Below are positions 15,288-22,954 of a stretch of 64,000 bases of DNA, piece by piece. The notes under the pieces were generated by a model. That model did not search any database and was not told the DNA's origin. It was given only the letters and a program-made list of their open reading frames with translations. The stretch is from Fulvivirga ligni. Its GTDB lineage: Bacteria > Bacteroidota > Bacteroidia > Cytophagales > Cyclobacteriaceae. Position numbers and translations under genes: made by a program. Each line of letters opens with the position of its first letter. The first letter of the stretch is position 1. Location of the stretch: contig NZ_CP089979.1 of NCBI RefSeq assembly GCF_021389935.1, positions 4,445,001-4,509,000 on the forward strand. The letters are read 5' to 3'.

Positions 15288-15848
15288 TCACGCCAAATCC
15301 TTATAGTTCGTTACATACTTATTCTCTAAACCTAATTCATAGTAAGCTGCACTGGAATGTCCGTAAGTAGCATAATCTTCTACAAGGCTCCATTTTCCAG
15401 CCACAGGATTATGATGAATATAATCCAACTTCTGCTCAAGCATCTGTCTATCATAACATTTTCTGGCATCAAAAGACAACCTAAAAACCTGATGCTTTTT
15501 ACCCTTTTTTCGCTCATTATCCTGAACTCCACTTTCAAGAATCTTCAATAAACTTATATCACCTCTAGCTTTAATTCCTTTCACAATAGCATATGCCATA
15601 AATCGTTTTCCTTCGCTAATGAGAATGTTTAAGTGCTTTTCCGGAGCGGTTGGATTAAGAAGACAATGTAAATGATTAGGCATAATTACATAGGACAGAA
15701 TATTACAACCATCTTTCAATAAATGATCAAACCATTTATATACAGCAGAATATGCCTTCGCCTGCTGAAATAATGGCAACCATTTGTAGCATGTTAAAGT
15801 ACAGAAATAAACTTCATTTAATTCACTATGTGGTCGATGTGTGGACAA
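15288..15848 (-). CDS. REP-associated tyrosine transposase (RAYT, IS200/IS605-like Y1 transposase domain)
   Basis: 186 residues. The HUH motif is MPNHLH with His59 and His61, preceded by the strand CNILSYVI. The C-terminal block LDYIHHNPVAGKW (Tyr143) is the signature of TnpA-REP proteins and contains a candidate nucleophilic tyrosine. A basic stretch (NERKKGKKHQ) lies at 111-120. Single Y1 HUH proteins of this type nick single-stranded DNA at REP hairpins. The gene is intact and bracketed by two inverted REP-like elements, with seven more full copies within 4 kb either side. This makes the palindromes its likely substrate (inference). Confidence 0.9.
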   Translation of the reverse strand: MSTHRPHSELNEVYFCTLTCYKWLPLFQQAKAYSAVYKWFDHLLKDGCNILSYVIMPNHLHCLLNPTAPEKHLNILISEGKRFMAYAIVKGIKARGDISLLKILESGVQDNERKKGKKHQVFRLSFDARKCYDRQMLEQKLDYIHHNPVAGKWSLVEDYATYGHSSAAYYELGLENKYVTNYKDLA

Positions 15849-15877
15849 ACTAATTTTATTGATTTATCTTCTAGATT

Positions 15878-15957
15878 CCTCAGAGTCCTCTTCGAGTGAC
15901 TCTGAGGGGGTGAAGAGTGACTCGGGGTGAAGAGTGACTCTAAGAGGAGAAATTTTA
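15878..15957 (+). repeat. REP-like palindrome, copy 7 (forward), with two decayed half-units
   Basis: Full element with TTC loop and GAGGGGG foot at 15878-15910. It is followed by AGAGTGACTCGGGG (15914-15927) and AGAGTGACTCTAAGAGG (15931-15947), decayed repeats of the 3' half. It lies upstream of the RAYT start, so it may lie in its promoter or leader. Confidence 0.85.
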
Positions 15958-15975
15958 TAATTTCTCCTCTTAGAG
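15938..15975. repeat. Perfect 17-bp inverted repeat
   Basis: 15938-15954 pairs perfectly with 15959-15975 (core AAGAGGAGAAATT / AATTTCTCCTCTT) around the loop TTAT. It appears to have grown from the last REP half-unit, whose CTCTAAGAGG forms its base. It lies between the divergently separated ends of the RAYT promoter and the hydrolase gene. It could be a terminator of the hydrolase gene (minus), but no T-run follows. Confidence 0.75.
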
Positions 15976-16063
15976 CAAGGTAATCTTTCTATAAGGAAGA
16001 TTTTATTTGAGGTAAGTTGAAAACTTACGTATGATAGGTACGAGTTTAAAACTTGAGATAAAA

Positions 16064-16957
16064 CTATCTATCCAGGAAGGCCTTGATTTTTGGAACGGCT
16101 TCCAGTTCGCTGGCTTTGAAGCCGGGTTTAAGTGTCGTGATTTCGCCTAGATATTCACCATGAACACCTGGAAATATCAATAATTCTGAGTTGGGAATTT
16201 CTTCATCTAGTTCTTGGACATGAGACAATAGGATAACATCATTTTCCCCATTTATAATAAGTGTGGGTACAGTTATGGATTGGATCTGTTCATCTGGAAT
16301 ATCTTTGAAGTTCACCATTCTGTGGGCATCTTTATCATGCATCACCTGAAGGCCGCTGGAATCCTGGGTCACTTTGAGATAGGCTTCTTGTAATGGCTGT
16401 GGCATATTGTCAAGACTGGCCTGTTTCATGAAACCCCAAAACTGGTCAGGCATTCCGTTTCGTTTTGCCAGAACGGAGCCCAGAACCATTTTATTCACTA
16501 TTTCCGCATGTCTTATGGCTATTTGCATCACCGTGGTGGCTCCATTGCTAAAACCAAAGAAGTCCGCTTTAGAGATATTAAGATTATTCAAAAGTACAGC
16601 CACATCATCGGCATCTTGTTCAAAGGTAAGCTCGGCATCCCTATCACCTGTTCTTCCGTGTGCTTGTAGCTCTACAGCTATTACTTGCCTATCTTCAGCC
16701 AACAAAGGGATGACCTGTTCAAAAGTTGATTGAATAGTGGATCCGCCGCCATGGATCAGCACCAACGGTTTGCCTTCACCATAAATTTCATAATACATCT
16801 TCAGGCCATTTACTTCAGAATAGCCATTTGTGAATTGTAATGTATCAGGACTTGTGGTTTCCATGGTTTTTGATGCTAGTTGCTGAGATTCTTCTTTATG
16901 ATTACAGGCAGTCAAAATAAGTAATGACACACCAATAGTAAGGCAAAGGTTTTTCAT
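16064..16957 (-). CDS. Alpha/beta-hydrolase lipoprotein
   Basis: 297 residues with a lipoprotein signal (ILTACNHKE, lipid Cys18). The alpha/beta-hydrolase fold starts near residue 48: oxyanion HGGGSTIQ (about 79-86), nucleophile elbow GFSNGATT with the catalytic Ser, a late Asp in INGENDVILL and a catalytic His in PGVHGEY. The sequence resembles small esterases and haloperoxidase-like enzymes. The anchor puts it in the periplasm or outer membrane. Substrate unknown. It is divergent from the small VOC gene at 17097, with 139 bases between them. Confidence 0.85.
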   Translation of the reverse strand: MKNLCLTIGVSLLILTACNHKEESQQLASKTMETTSPDTLQFTNGYSEVNGLKMYYEIYGEGKPLVLIHGGGSTIQSTFEQVIPLLAEDRQVIAVELQAHGRTGDRDAELTFEQDADDVAVLLNNLNISKADFFGFSNGATTVMQIAIRHAEIVNKMVLGSVLAKRNGMPDQFWGFMKQASLDNMPQPLQEAYLKVTQDSSGLQVMHDKDAHRMVNFKDIPDEQIQSITVPTLIINGENDVILLSHVQELDEEIPNSELLIFPGVHGEYLGEITTLKPGFKASELEAVPKIKAFLDR

Positions 16958-17004
16958 CTAGGTCAATAATTTCTAATACTATGAAGTTACATGATATTAT
17001 TCAT

Positions 17005-17051
17005 AGATTGTTATAAGTGTCGCAAATGCCAGTGGAGATTGTCGTATCTAA
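17005..17051. promoter_or_regulatory. Possible operator in a divergent promoter region
   Basis: Between the divergent hydrolase and VOC genes AGATTGT occurs at 17005 and 17036 (31 bp apart), and TGTCG at 17018 and 17040 (22 bp apart). The spacing in whole helical turns is suggestive of a direct-repeat binding protein such as an AraC type. The match is short and may be chance. Confidence 0.3.
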
Positions 17052-17096
17052 TGGAGTCTATTATATTATTGAGTTACTACATTTATCAAAAAAACT

Positions 17097-17423
17097 ATGA
17101 ATAGCATTGACATTATAATGATACCGGTTACGGACAGACAAAAAGCGAAGGAGTTTTATCTGAACTTAGGTTTTGAGATAATTATAGAAGCACAAGATCC
17201 ACATGGAGAACCATGGATACAGATGGGGCTCCCAGGTAGCAACACCAGTATTTCACTATCAAATTTTCATGGGATCATATGTGAAACAGACGATATGGAG
17301 GAGACTATCAAAGAGTATCAAACTAAAGGTATAGAAGTCGGCAAAGTGGATGAGACACCATGGGGTAAATTTGCATGGCTTAAAGATCTGGATGGGAATA
17401 GCTTGTGCTTAAGGCAGAAGTAA
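17097..17423 (+). CDS. Small VOC family (glyoxalase-fold) protein
   Basis: 108 residues starting at ATG 17097. The opening IDIIMIPVTDRQKAKEFYLNLGFEI is a standard VOC strand-helix pair and the closing WLKDLDGNSLCLRQK carries the usual DxxGN turn. An Asp/Glu and a His that could bind metal are less clear than in glyoxalase I, so it may only bind ligand. It is the only plus-strand gene between 3.2 and 28 kb, and REP copy 8 follows its end by 39 bases. Confidence 0.82.
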   Translation: MNSIDIIMIPVTDRQKAKEFYLNLGFEIIIEAQDPHGEPWIQMGLPGSNTSISLSNFHGIICETDDMEETIKEYQTKGIEVGKVDETPWGKFAWLKDLDGNSLCLRQK

Positions 17424-17461
17424 TTAATGTAGAAAGGATAAGGAAGTTTAAGAGGCACATT

Positions 17462-17511
17462 CCTCAGAGTCCTCTGCGAGTGACTCTGAGGGGGAAAGAG
17501 TGATTCTGATG
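17462..17511 (+). repeat. REP-like palindrome, copy 8 (forward), with half-unit
   Basis: Full element with the TGC loop variant at 17462-17494, followed by a decayed 3' half (AGAGTGATTCTGATGG, 17497-17512). It lies between two convergent genes. Confidence 0.83.
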
Positions 17512-17520
17512 GAATCTAGC

Positions 17521-18033
17521 TTACCGAAACAAACGGTCTTTGACATATTTGAAAAAGTTAAACTTTTCATATCCTAAATATTTCAACTGTAGGTTTAATA
17601 TCTTTTTAATATCATTATAATTAACCACATAATTCGATGAAATTTCCAGGATAGCTTCACCTTGAGAATACAATATTATCTCTTCAACGGAGCCGCCATT
17701 TGCAGTGAAAGCGGTGGTTTTAAAACCATTGAAATCATCCCATGAAATATGTTTTTTCCTGCCCATGATGTTTCTAATATTTAAGCCTTGTTTATCAATC
17801 ATTAAACTATTCATTTTCGGCAATTCAACTTTAATAAAAATAGGGATAATTAGAAGCACAACAGCATATAAAATGAGCTCAAAACTCAGATTCAATTCAT
17901 CTGCACAATAAATTAAAATTGGAACTCCTATTATGCCTAATACCATACTAAATAGTGTTAAGCATAGAGTAAGAAGGTCGTAATTGCTCTTCAAAGGAAT
18001 ATTCATGGCATTATTAGAATATTTAGGATGCAT
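17521..18033 (-). CDS. Two-helix membrane protein with a PH-like cytoplasmic domain, unknown
   Basis: 170 residues; an internal ATG at 18006 (MNIPLKSNYD) is an equally good start. Two adjacent transmembrane segments (about 19-42 and 48-66) are followed by a soluble domain with the pattern SLMIDKQGLNIRNIMGRKKHISWDDFNGFK, similar to the bacterial PH-like membrane-associated domains. The fold call is from pattern only. No partner gene is evident; it is bounded by REP copies 8 and 9. Confidence 0.55.
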   Translation of the reverse strand: MHPKYSNNAMNIPLKSNYDLLTLCLTLFSMVLGIIGVPILIYCADELNLSFELILYAVVLLIIPIFIKVELPKMNSLMIDKQGLNIRNIMGRKKHISWDDFNGFKTTAFTANGGSVEEIILYSQGEAILEISSNYVVNYNDIKKILNLQLKYLGYEKFNFFKYVKDRLFR

Positions 18034-18064
18034 CCAGCATTTGTATATTAAGATATTTCACTAT

Positions 18065-18097
18065 CCTCAGAGTCCTCTGCGAGTGACTCTGAGGGGG
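18065..18097 (+). repeat. REP-like palindrome, copy 9 (forward)
   Basis: Full element with the TGC loop and GAGGGGG foot, without half-unit. It is the last copy in the window; none is seen after 18.1 kb or before 11.5 kb. Confidence 0.85.
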
Positions 18098-18112
18098 CAA
18101 GTGGTTATAAAG

Positions 18113-18775
18113 TCATTGAATCTGACGGTTAAAAATTAACTTTCTCTGTTCATAAATAAAACACCCCTCCACCAGCAAAATATTAAATACCCAACCCGCC
18201 CATGAAACAATTTTGTAAGTATCCATAGGTGGTAATGCCAATGAAGTAACTATGATCCATTTAAAAAGGCGAAGACTTATAGCAGATAACGTCAGGGCAT
18301 AGCTTCGCATCATAAACTTTCTATGCTCAGAGATTTCACCATTTTTAATATATTTAAAAGCCAAATATGTGAAAACAAACCATAGTATGGCTTGAAGGGT
18401 AAAAGACAACTGAGAATAGAAGCCTCCATTGGCATGAAAAGCCATAATCAACCCAGATGGACTGGCAATTAATAATATGAGTAAAACATAGACTTTTCCA
18501 CCGATTTTATGAACCATCGGCCACGTCCTTCTAATTGATTTTGAAAATAAAAATATCCCGCAGATCAAAACAAAAATGCTCGTATAGACGTGGCTAAAAA
18601 AGGCAATTTTATAATATCCATGTGAAATAACTTCTTGCTTGATATTTAAAAAAGCCACATCAAAACGCAGGGGAAAATACTGCAGAGTGATTAATATCAT
18701 TAAATAGGTAAAATATAATAATGATAAATAATACCCCGCTTTTAATGCTTGATGTGACAGCTTATTGATCATCAT
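18113..18775 (-). CDS. DUF2306-like multi-pass membrane protein
   Basis: 220 residues with about six or seven hydrophobic segments. The central HKIGGKVYVLLILLIASPSGLI and EHRKFMMRSYALTLSAI blocks are characteristic of DUF2306 proteins: a conserved His before the third segment and a R(S)YALT stretch before the fifth. The function of the family is unknown; the paired His residues suggest a haem or redox role to some authors, but this is speculation. The start ATG overlaps the stop of the YARHG lipoprotein gene by four bases, so the two are translationally coupled. Confidence 0.75.
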   Translation of the reverse strand: MMINKLSHQALKAGYYLSLLYFTYLMILITLQYFPLRFDVAFLNIKQEVISHGYYKIAFFSHVYTSIFVLICGIFLFSKSIRRTWPMVHKIGGKVYVLLILLIASPSGLIMAFHANGGFYSQLSFTLQAILWFVFTYLAFKYIKNGEISEHRKFMMRSYALTLSAISLRLFKWIIVTSLALPPMDTYKIVSWAGWVFNILLVEGCFIYEQRKLIFNRQIQ

Positions 18776-19740
18776 CCTCTACCAAAGCGATCATAATATT
18801 CAAGAGCATTTTTCTCGTATTTCAAAAGAAGCTCTATATTCTGCTTCTCAAGATCAGTGAACTCATCTTTGATATTATTATGAACCGGTATGTACCAATC
18901 CTGAGCATCAAAGAACACTCTAAGCGGCTGATTTTTAAAAGAATAACCATGTCTGGCATAAATAGTATTTCTAATTATGGTCAGGTCTCCTTTTTTCAAA
19001 TTTTCGACTTGAGATTTGGCCAATGGAGTATTGGAAGCATTAATATGGTAAATTTGATCTGTTGCTGAAGCAAATTCTTTTGATATCCATTTTTCAACCT
19101 CTCCTTCCTCTATCTCCCACTCTTCCTCATGCTCAATTGCTTTTGTCCAATCCACATAAGCTTTAGATCTATCTAGCATGATATCAGGATCATAATGGTA
19201 GATCTTTTTTTCAAGTGTATATTTTCGATTTTTTATATTAATGTCCCCATAGGCGGTCCATTTACCAACCATCTTATTGTCAGCTATAGAAAACCTAAAC
19301 TCACCATCATATTTATCATCTCCAGGTTCTCTTACTACGAAGTTCAGCGTTCCATCCTCACTTTCCTTCATAGTACCTTTAAATGGCCGATCATTACCAG
19401 CTACCACACTATGACCTACCACCAAGCTATCCGTAATCTTGTCAATCGAGATATTGATTTTGTTATTTTTATCCCAATAAAACCCTTCATCAACTATAAG
19501 TATCTCCTCCCCACCATCCTGCTCAAAATACCCAACCCAGTAGCCAAGCACTGAATTATCACTCATAGAATCTACTTCGATAGGTTTTGACACCTTTTCA
19601 TTATTCTGTTCTGGTACTGGAACGTCAGCCTCAACTTCTGTTCCCTCTTCCACCATTACAGTTGCATCACTATTTTTAATTTCCGTATTACAGCCAATAA
19701 CAACTAGACCTATAATTAATGTAAATATTGATTTCCTCAT
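18772..19740 (-). CDS. YARHG-domain lipoprotein
   Basis: 322 residues with a lipoprotein signal (LVVIGC, lipid Cys17) and an acidic linker. The middle (about 65-170) is a beta-rich region. The C-terminus (about 245-312) holds the YARHG domain: LTIIRNTIYARHGYSF is the eponymous motif, followed by FFDAQDWYIPVHNN and FTDLEKQNIELLLKYE. YARHG domains sit outside the cytoplasmic membrane in many bacteria and are thought to act in the cell envelope; precise binding partners are unknown. Co-transcribed with the DUF2306-like gene. Confidence 0.85.
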   Translation of the reverse strand: MRKSIFTLIIGLVVIGCNTEIKNSDATVMVEEGTEVEADVPVPEQNNEKVSKPIEVDSMSDNSVLGYWVGYFEQDGGEEILIVDEGFYWDKNNKINISIDKITDSLVVGHSVVAGNDRPFKGTMKESEDGTLNFVVREPGDDKYDGEFRFSIADNKMVGKWTAYGDINIKNRKYTLEKKIYHYDPDIMLDRSKAYVDWTKAIEHEEEWEIEEGEVEKWISKEFASATDQIYHINASNTPLAKSQVENLKKGDLTIIRNTIYARHGYSFKNQPLRVFFDAQDWYIPVHNNIKDEFTDLEKQNIELLLKYEKNALEYYDRFGRG

Positions 19741-19847
19741 TCCTTGTGAATTATAAAATACCTTTCTTGAAGGCAGTTAATGTGATTTTATAAGAAGTTG
19801 ATACTGACTATCGTAATGTCGTAACCTATGTATGGTTAATAACTAAT

Positions 19848-21710
19848 TCACTTCCTCATCCCACTTCTCTCCAGTTCATTTACACTCACTCTTAGGTCGT
19901 AAATTTTACCTGGGAAAATATTGGGCTGATCGGATGGTAGCTTGCGATCCCGGATCATACCGCAGGAGATGTAGCCTGGCTTTATTTTAGTGAAGTCCTT
20001 AGATAATGCCACCGACATGATTTCCTGATCGTTATACCTTAGGCTTAAATCACCTTTTTCGGTAAGTTTTAAGAGCAAATGTCCTTCCTTGGATGTCAGT
20101 TCTTCGCTTTCATATGTTTTTCCGTTGGCCAGAGCTATACCCAGCTTTTGGTGGCTGCTATAGATATTGAATCTGCCGAAATAATCGCAAATTATACCTT
20201 CCTGATCGGCTCCTTCCAGATAAGCAGTGATGAATAGTGTGTTAGGATTCCATTTTGTCTTGTCAAACGACTGATCACTTGCACTAATACCTTGATCTAT
20301 CTGATAGCTTCCATCATAAAAAGTAGGTAAATTCCCTTTTAGAATCATAGCCTCTGACTCCCCTTGCTTGCCTAGTTCATCGGTGAGTAATTGCCCGAGT
20401 TTCTTAGCTTCAGCTACATATTGATCATCATTAATCAGGTTGCTCATTTCCCATGTATCCTGTTTAACATCATATAATTCTGCCGGAGGACGGTAGCTAT
20501 ATCGGTGAAGCAGCTTTTCAGCTTCTTCATCGGTTTTGGCCTTTTCCTTCCATGAATCAAAATAAAAATGGTCTTGTTCTACTTTATCAATGTGTGTAAT
20601 AAAGCGAACGCCGGGATAATAATTTTTGATGTAGTGAAGACCTTCCTTGGTAATCACGGTTCTGCTTGGCACGTAATTATACCAAAAGTGGGGTTCTACT
20701 GAGGTTTCTGCAAAAGCAACATCACGATGCTCCTTTTTATCACCAAACAGGACAGATTTAAAACTCTTGCCATCTAAATCTGTAACTTCCTCACCTCCAG
20801 CGAAATCCATAAGCGTAGGTGTGAGATCGGTTAAGGAGATCAGGGCATCAGAAACGCTATTTTTCTTAATCTTCTTTGGCCATCTTACTATAAATGGCAC
20901 ATTCAATCCTTGCTTATAAGTGGTCCATTTGGCCGAAGGAAACTGAGGTCCCTGGTCGGAGGTGAACATGAATACTGTATTGTTTTTCTCACCAGAGTCA
21001 TCCAGCGCCTGCAGAACCTCTCCCAGCATGCCATCAGCCGCTGATATACTTTCATAATAAGCCGCCAGTGCCTCACGGGTAGCTTGGGTATCAACCAGAT
21101 AGCTAGGCATGGTAAGCTTTTCAGGATCATACTTTTTATTTTCGAACCAGGGCACGTGAGGCAACCAGGTACATACGATCAGGCAGATGGGTTGCTCAGA
21201 ATTGGCGAAATTATCTTTTATAAAATCACGAGTGACATGCCGGGGGTCATTGCGGTTACTAATCGGCAAATAATTGCCAAAATAAGCGCCGATGTGTTCG
21301 AAATCTGGTTTCGGATAAACATCTACTTTACCAGCGATCACAACACGATAACCTAGCTTTTTTAAATAATCAGGAAGCATTTTGATATTAGGTCGCACGG
21401 CAAAGTGATTCATCTGGCTACCATTTCGAAAAGGATACAAGCCTGAAAACATGCTACTACGACTTGGGGCACACATGGATGTAGCTGCATATGCAGAGGT
21501 GAACCTCATGCCTTCAGCGGCCAACTGATCCATATGTGGTGTCTTCACATCAGGATTTCCATAGCAGCCTAAATCCATCTGGCTCTGATCATCGCTGATA
21601 AAGACAATCATATTAGGCTTTTTCTGAGCCTTCAGGGGATTCCCAGCAATTAGCAATAGAAGAATGAATAGAAATAGACCGTGCTTTCTATAAAGTAGAG
21701 AATCAAACAT
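19848..21710 (-). CDS. Sulfatase (type I, formylglycine-dependent)
   Basis: 620 residues with an N-terminal hydrophobic signal (LFLFILLLLIAG) ending near KAQ. Metal-binding aspartates lie in FISDDQSQMD (Asp40, Asp41) and the activation motif CAPSR at residues 80-84 gives the Cys that becomes formylglycine. Further family blocks are GKVDVYP, TSDQGPQFP and KQGLNVPFIVRWP. A C-terminal region (about 510-615, beta-rich with LRYNDQEIMS) resembles a concanavalin-like ligand-binding extension not seen in minimal sulfatases. It probably removes sulfate from algal or host glycans in the periplasm. It is not next to the SusCD locus. No anaerobic or FGE maturase gene is in the window. Confidence 0.9.
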   Translation of the reverse strand: MFDSLLYRKHGLFLFILLLLIAGNPLKAQKKPNMIVFISDDQSQMDLGCYGNPDVKTPHMDQLAAEGMRFTSAYAATSMCAPSRSSMFSGLYPFRNGSQMNHFAVRPNIKMLPDYLKKLGYRVVIAGKVDVYPKPDFEHIGAYFGNYLPISNRNDPRHVTRDFIKDNFANSEQPICLIVCTWLPHVPWFENKKYDPEKLTMPSYLVDTQATREALAAYYESISAADGMLGEVLQALDDSGEKNNTVFMFTSDQGPQFPSAKWTTYKQGLNVPFIVRWPKKIKKNSVSDALISLTDLTPTLMDFAGGEEVTDLDGKSFKSVLFGDKKEHRDVAFAETSVEPHFWYNYVPSRTVITKEGLHYIKNYYPGVRFITHIDKVEQDHFYFDSWKEKAKTDEEAEKLLHRYSYRPPAELYDVKQDTWEMSNLINDDQYVAEAKKLGQLLTDELGKQGESEAMILKGNLPTFYDGSYQIDQGISASDQSFDKTKWNPNTLFITAYLEGADQEGIICDYFGRFNIYSSHQKLGIALANGKTYESEELTSKEGHLLLKLTEKGDLSLRYNDQEIMSVALSKDFTKIKPGYISCGMIRDRKLPSDQPNIFPGKIYDLRVSVNELERSGMRK

Positions 21711-21808
21711 AAGTAACAGTAGTTGAGGTTGAGGTTCTGAATTACATCAGTTTCTCAAATATTTTAAACTTAAAAGTTACGGTATTTTAGGGAATAGTAT
21801 GGAGTATT

Positions 21809-21888
21809 GAGATTTTAGTTGGGAGATTTGAGATTTTGGTTATTAGAATTGAGATTTTAGTTAATAGATTGGAGATATGAGATTTTAG
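21809..21888. repeat. Imperfect short tandem repeat, GAGATTTTRG units
   Basis: GAGATTTTAG or GAGATTTTGG starts at 21809, 21830, 21851 and 21879, giving spacings of 21, 21 and 28 bases, all multiples of seven. The material between them is similar but decayed (GGGAGATTTG, GGAGATATGA). It looks like a 7-base unit that expanded and drifted. Confidence 0.7.
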
Positions 21889-21945
21889 CTGATGGTAAGT
21901 AAGAAATCCGTGCTTTGCACGACTTCATAATGTTAGCAAACCGAA

Positions 21946-21986
21946 TCGCTCATAGTACCCCTACTGTTTTGAGCGACAATTTTTTA
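21946..21986 (+). terminator. Terminator-like hairpin with T-run
   Basis: TCGCTCA (21946-21952) pairs with TGAGCGA (21970-21976), with an inner AGTA-CCCC-TACT hairpin, and is followed by CAATTTTTT. The orientation is plus, but no plus-strand gene precedes it, so it may terminate antisense transcripts or be part of an old element. Confidence 0.4.
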
Positions 21987-22167
21987 AGACACCCGAGAAA
22001 TCAAATCAACATGGCTGATGATCATAATAATCTCAAGTTATAAATATACCATAAATAATATAACTTATTAATAAACGGAACTGATCTTGTAATGAATATC
22101 CACTAAAAATAAGCCTGACAAAACGATCGGAATTTGACAAAATCAATCCATTTTTCTTATTATCTCC

Positions 22168-22953
22168 TTATTGATCACCACCAAAAAACACTTTTACGGA
22201 TAGAATTTTACCATCCTTTATCTTCATGAGTTCTGTGTTTATAAAAGGTGGCTGTCCCTCTGCTGTACAACGATAGGTGATGTATACATCCTCTCCAGAC
22301 TCCGCTATCTTTACAAACTCATATCGTTTTACCTTTTCGCTAAAAGGATAGCATAGCTCAAAAAACTGTGCTTTTGATAAATGTTTATCGTTCGGGCTGC
22401 TAAATGAAAAATCATCGCTAAATAGCTCCTCCAGAACTTCTTTTTGCTGATTCTGAAAAGCCTCATAAGACCGCTTGGCTATTTTCACTCTGTCCGTAGA
22501 GACCTCATTATAAGTTGAGCTAATGGAACTTGCATCGGGTTTTAAACCAATAGAAGCCATTCCATTTTCGGTGCTGAAAGGCACGGAACTATGGGTATGG
22601 ATGATCTTGACCTCACCATCTACACGAACAAAACAGTTAGTCTCACGCCAGTACATGTTCAGCTCATCTCCGTTTACTGTTTTGGCTACTATATGATTGA
22701 GACTACTGCAGTTTCCCACTTCTTCAGAAAAAGTAATGTGCAGGTCAGTCATCTCAAAATCAACCACTTGATCTAATGTACTGAGCCATTCCTCCAGTCG
22801 TTTTTTCACTGCAGCTTTACCAGTATATTTAAGGTCACCCACTACATCGTAGGAGATCACGTTGGGGCCGAATATATCGGTGGCCTTGTTAACATCTTTG
22901 GTTTTTACAGCACCCACCTTCTGATTGATGATGCTTCTGATCTCCTGTTCCAT
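22168..22953 (-). CDS. Tandem NTF2-like (SnoaL/ketosteroid-isomerase fold) protein
   Basis: 261 residues. The first domain (about 1-125) begins IRSIINQKVGAVKTKDVNKATDIFGPNVISYDVVG, a typical SnoaL-like opening, and ends with VDGEVKIIHTHSSVPF. The second (about 152-260) begins VKIAKRSYEAFQNQQKEVLEELFSDDFSFSSP and closes with LMKIKDGKILSVKVFFG. Both have the cone-shaped NTF2 fold, usually enzymes or ligand-binding modules for small hydrophobic compounds. Duplicated NTF2 domains in one chain are less common. The gene starts two bases after the stop of the cyclase-like gene, so they form an operon. Confidence 0.8.
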   Translation of the reverse strand: MEQEIRSIINQKVGAVKTKDVNKATDIFGPNVISYDVVGDLKYTGKAAVKKRLEEWLSTLDQVVDFEMTDLHITFSEEVGNCSSLNHIVAKTVNGDELNMYWRETNCFVRVDGEVKIIHTHSSVPFSTENGMASIGLKPDASSISSTYNEVSTDRVKIAKRSYEAFQNQQKEVLEELFSDDFSFSSPNDKHLSKAQFFELCYPFSEKVKRYEFVKIAESGEDVYITYRCTAEGQPPFINTELMKIKDGKILSVKVFFGGDQ

Positions 22954-22954
22954 A

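Larger units (their letters stand above)
15240..15910. mobile_element. RAYT gene flanked by inverted REP-like palindromes (REPtron-like unit)
   Basis: A single-gene unit: reverse REP copy at 15240-15272, RAYT CDS at 15288-15848, forward REP copy at 15878-15910. The G-run feet point outward on both sides. No terminal target-site duplication and no other transposition gene is seen. This is the known layout of REP-associated tyrosine transposase loci, where the enzyme is vertically kept and the REPs are its substrates. Confidence 0.75.
21711..22167. other. 457-bp intergenic region with low-complexity repeats and a hairpin
   Basis: No credible ORF. It contains a GAGATTTT-rich imperfect tandem repeat (21809-21888), a small perfect hairpin CGTGC-TTT-GCACG (21909-21921) and a larger hairpin followed by a T-run (21946-21986). 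The rest is A/T-rich and carries the upstream region of the sulfatase gene. Confidence 0.7.

Noticed and set aside
15240-15910. Classical IS200/IS605 insertion sequence
   Set aside because: The protein has the TnpA-REP signature, no tnpB is present, and the flanking hairpins belong to a repeat family that also occurs alone.
11574-18097. Regularly repeated palindromes considered as a CRISPR array
   Set aside because: Spacing is irregular (about 90 bases to 2.6 kb), genes lie between them, both orientations occur, and no cas genes are present.
11695-18097. REP-like palindromes considered as simple Rho-independent terminators
   Set aside because: They end in a G-run rather than a T-run, lie upstream as well as downstream of genes, and have a conserved directional bulge. 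They may still affect mRNA ends.
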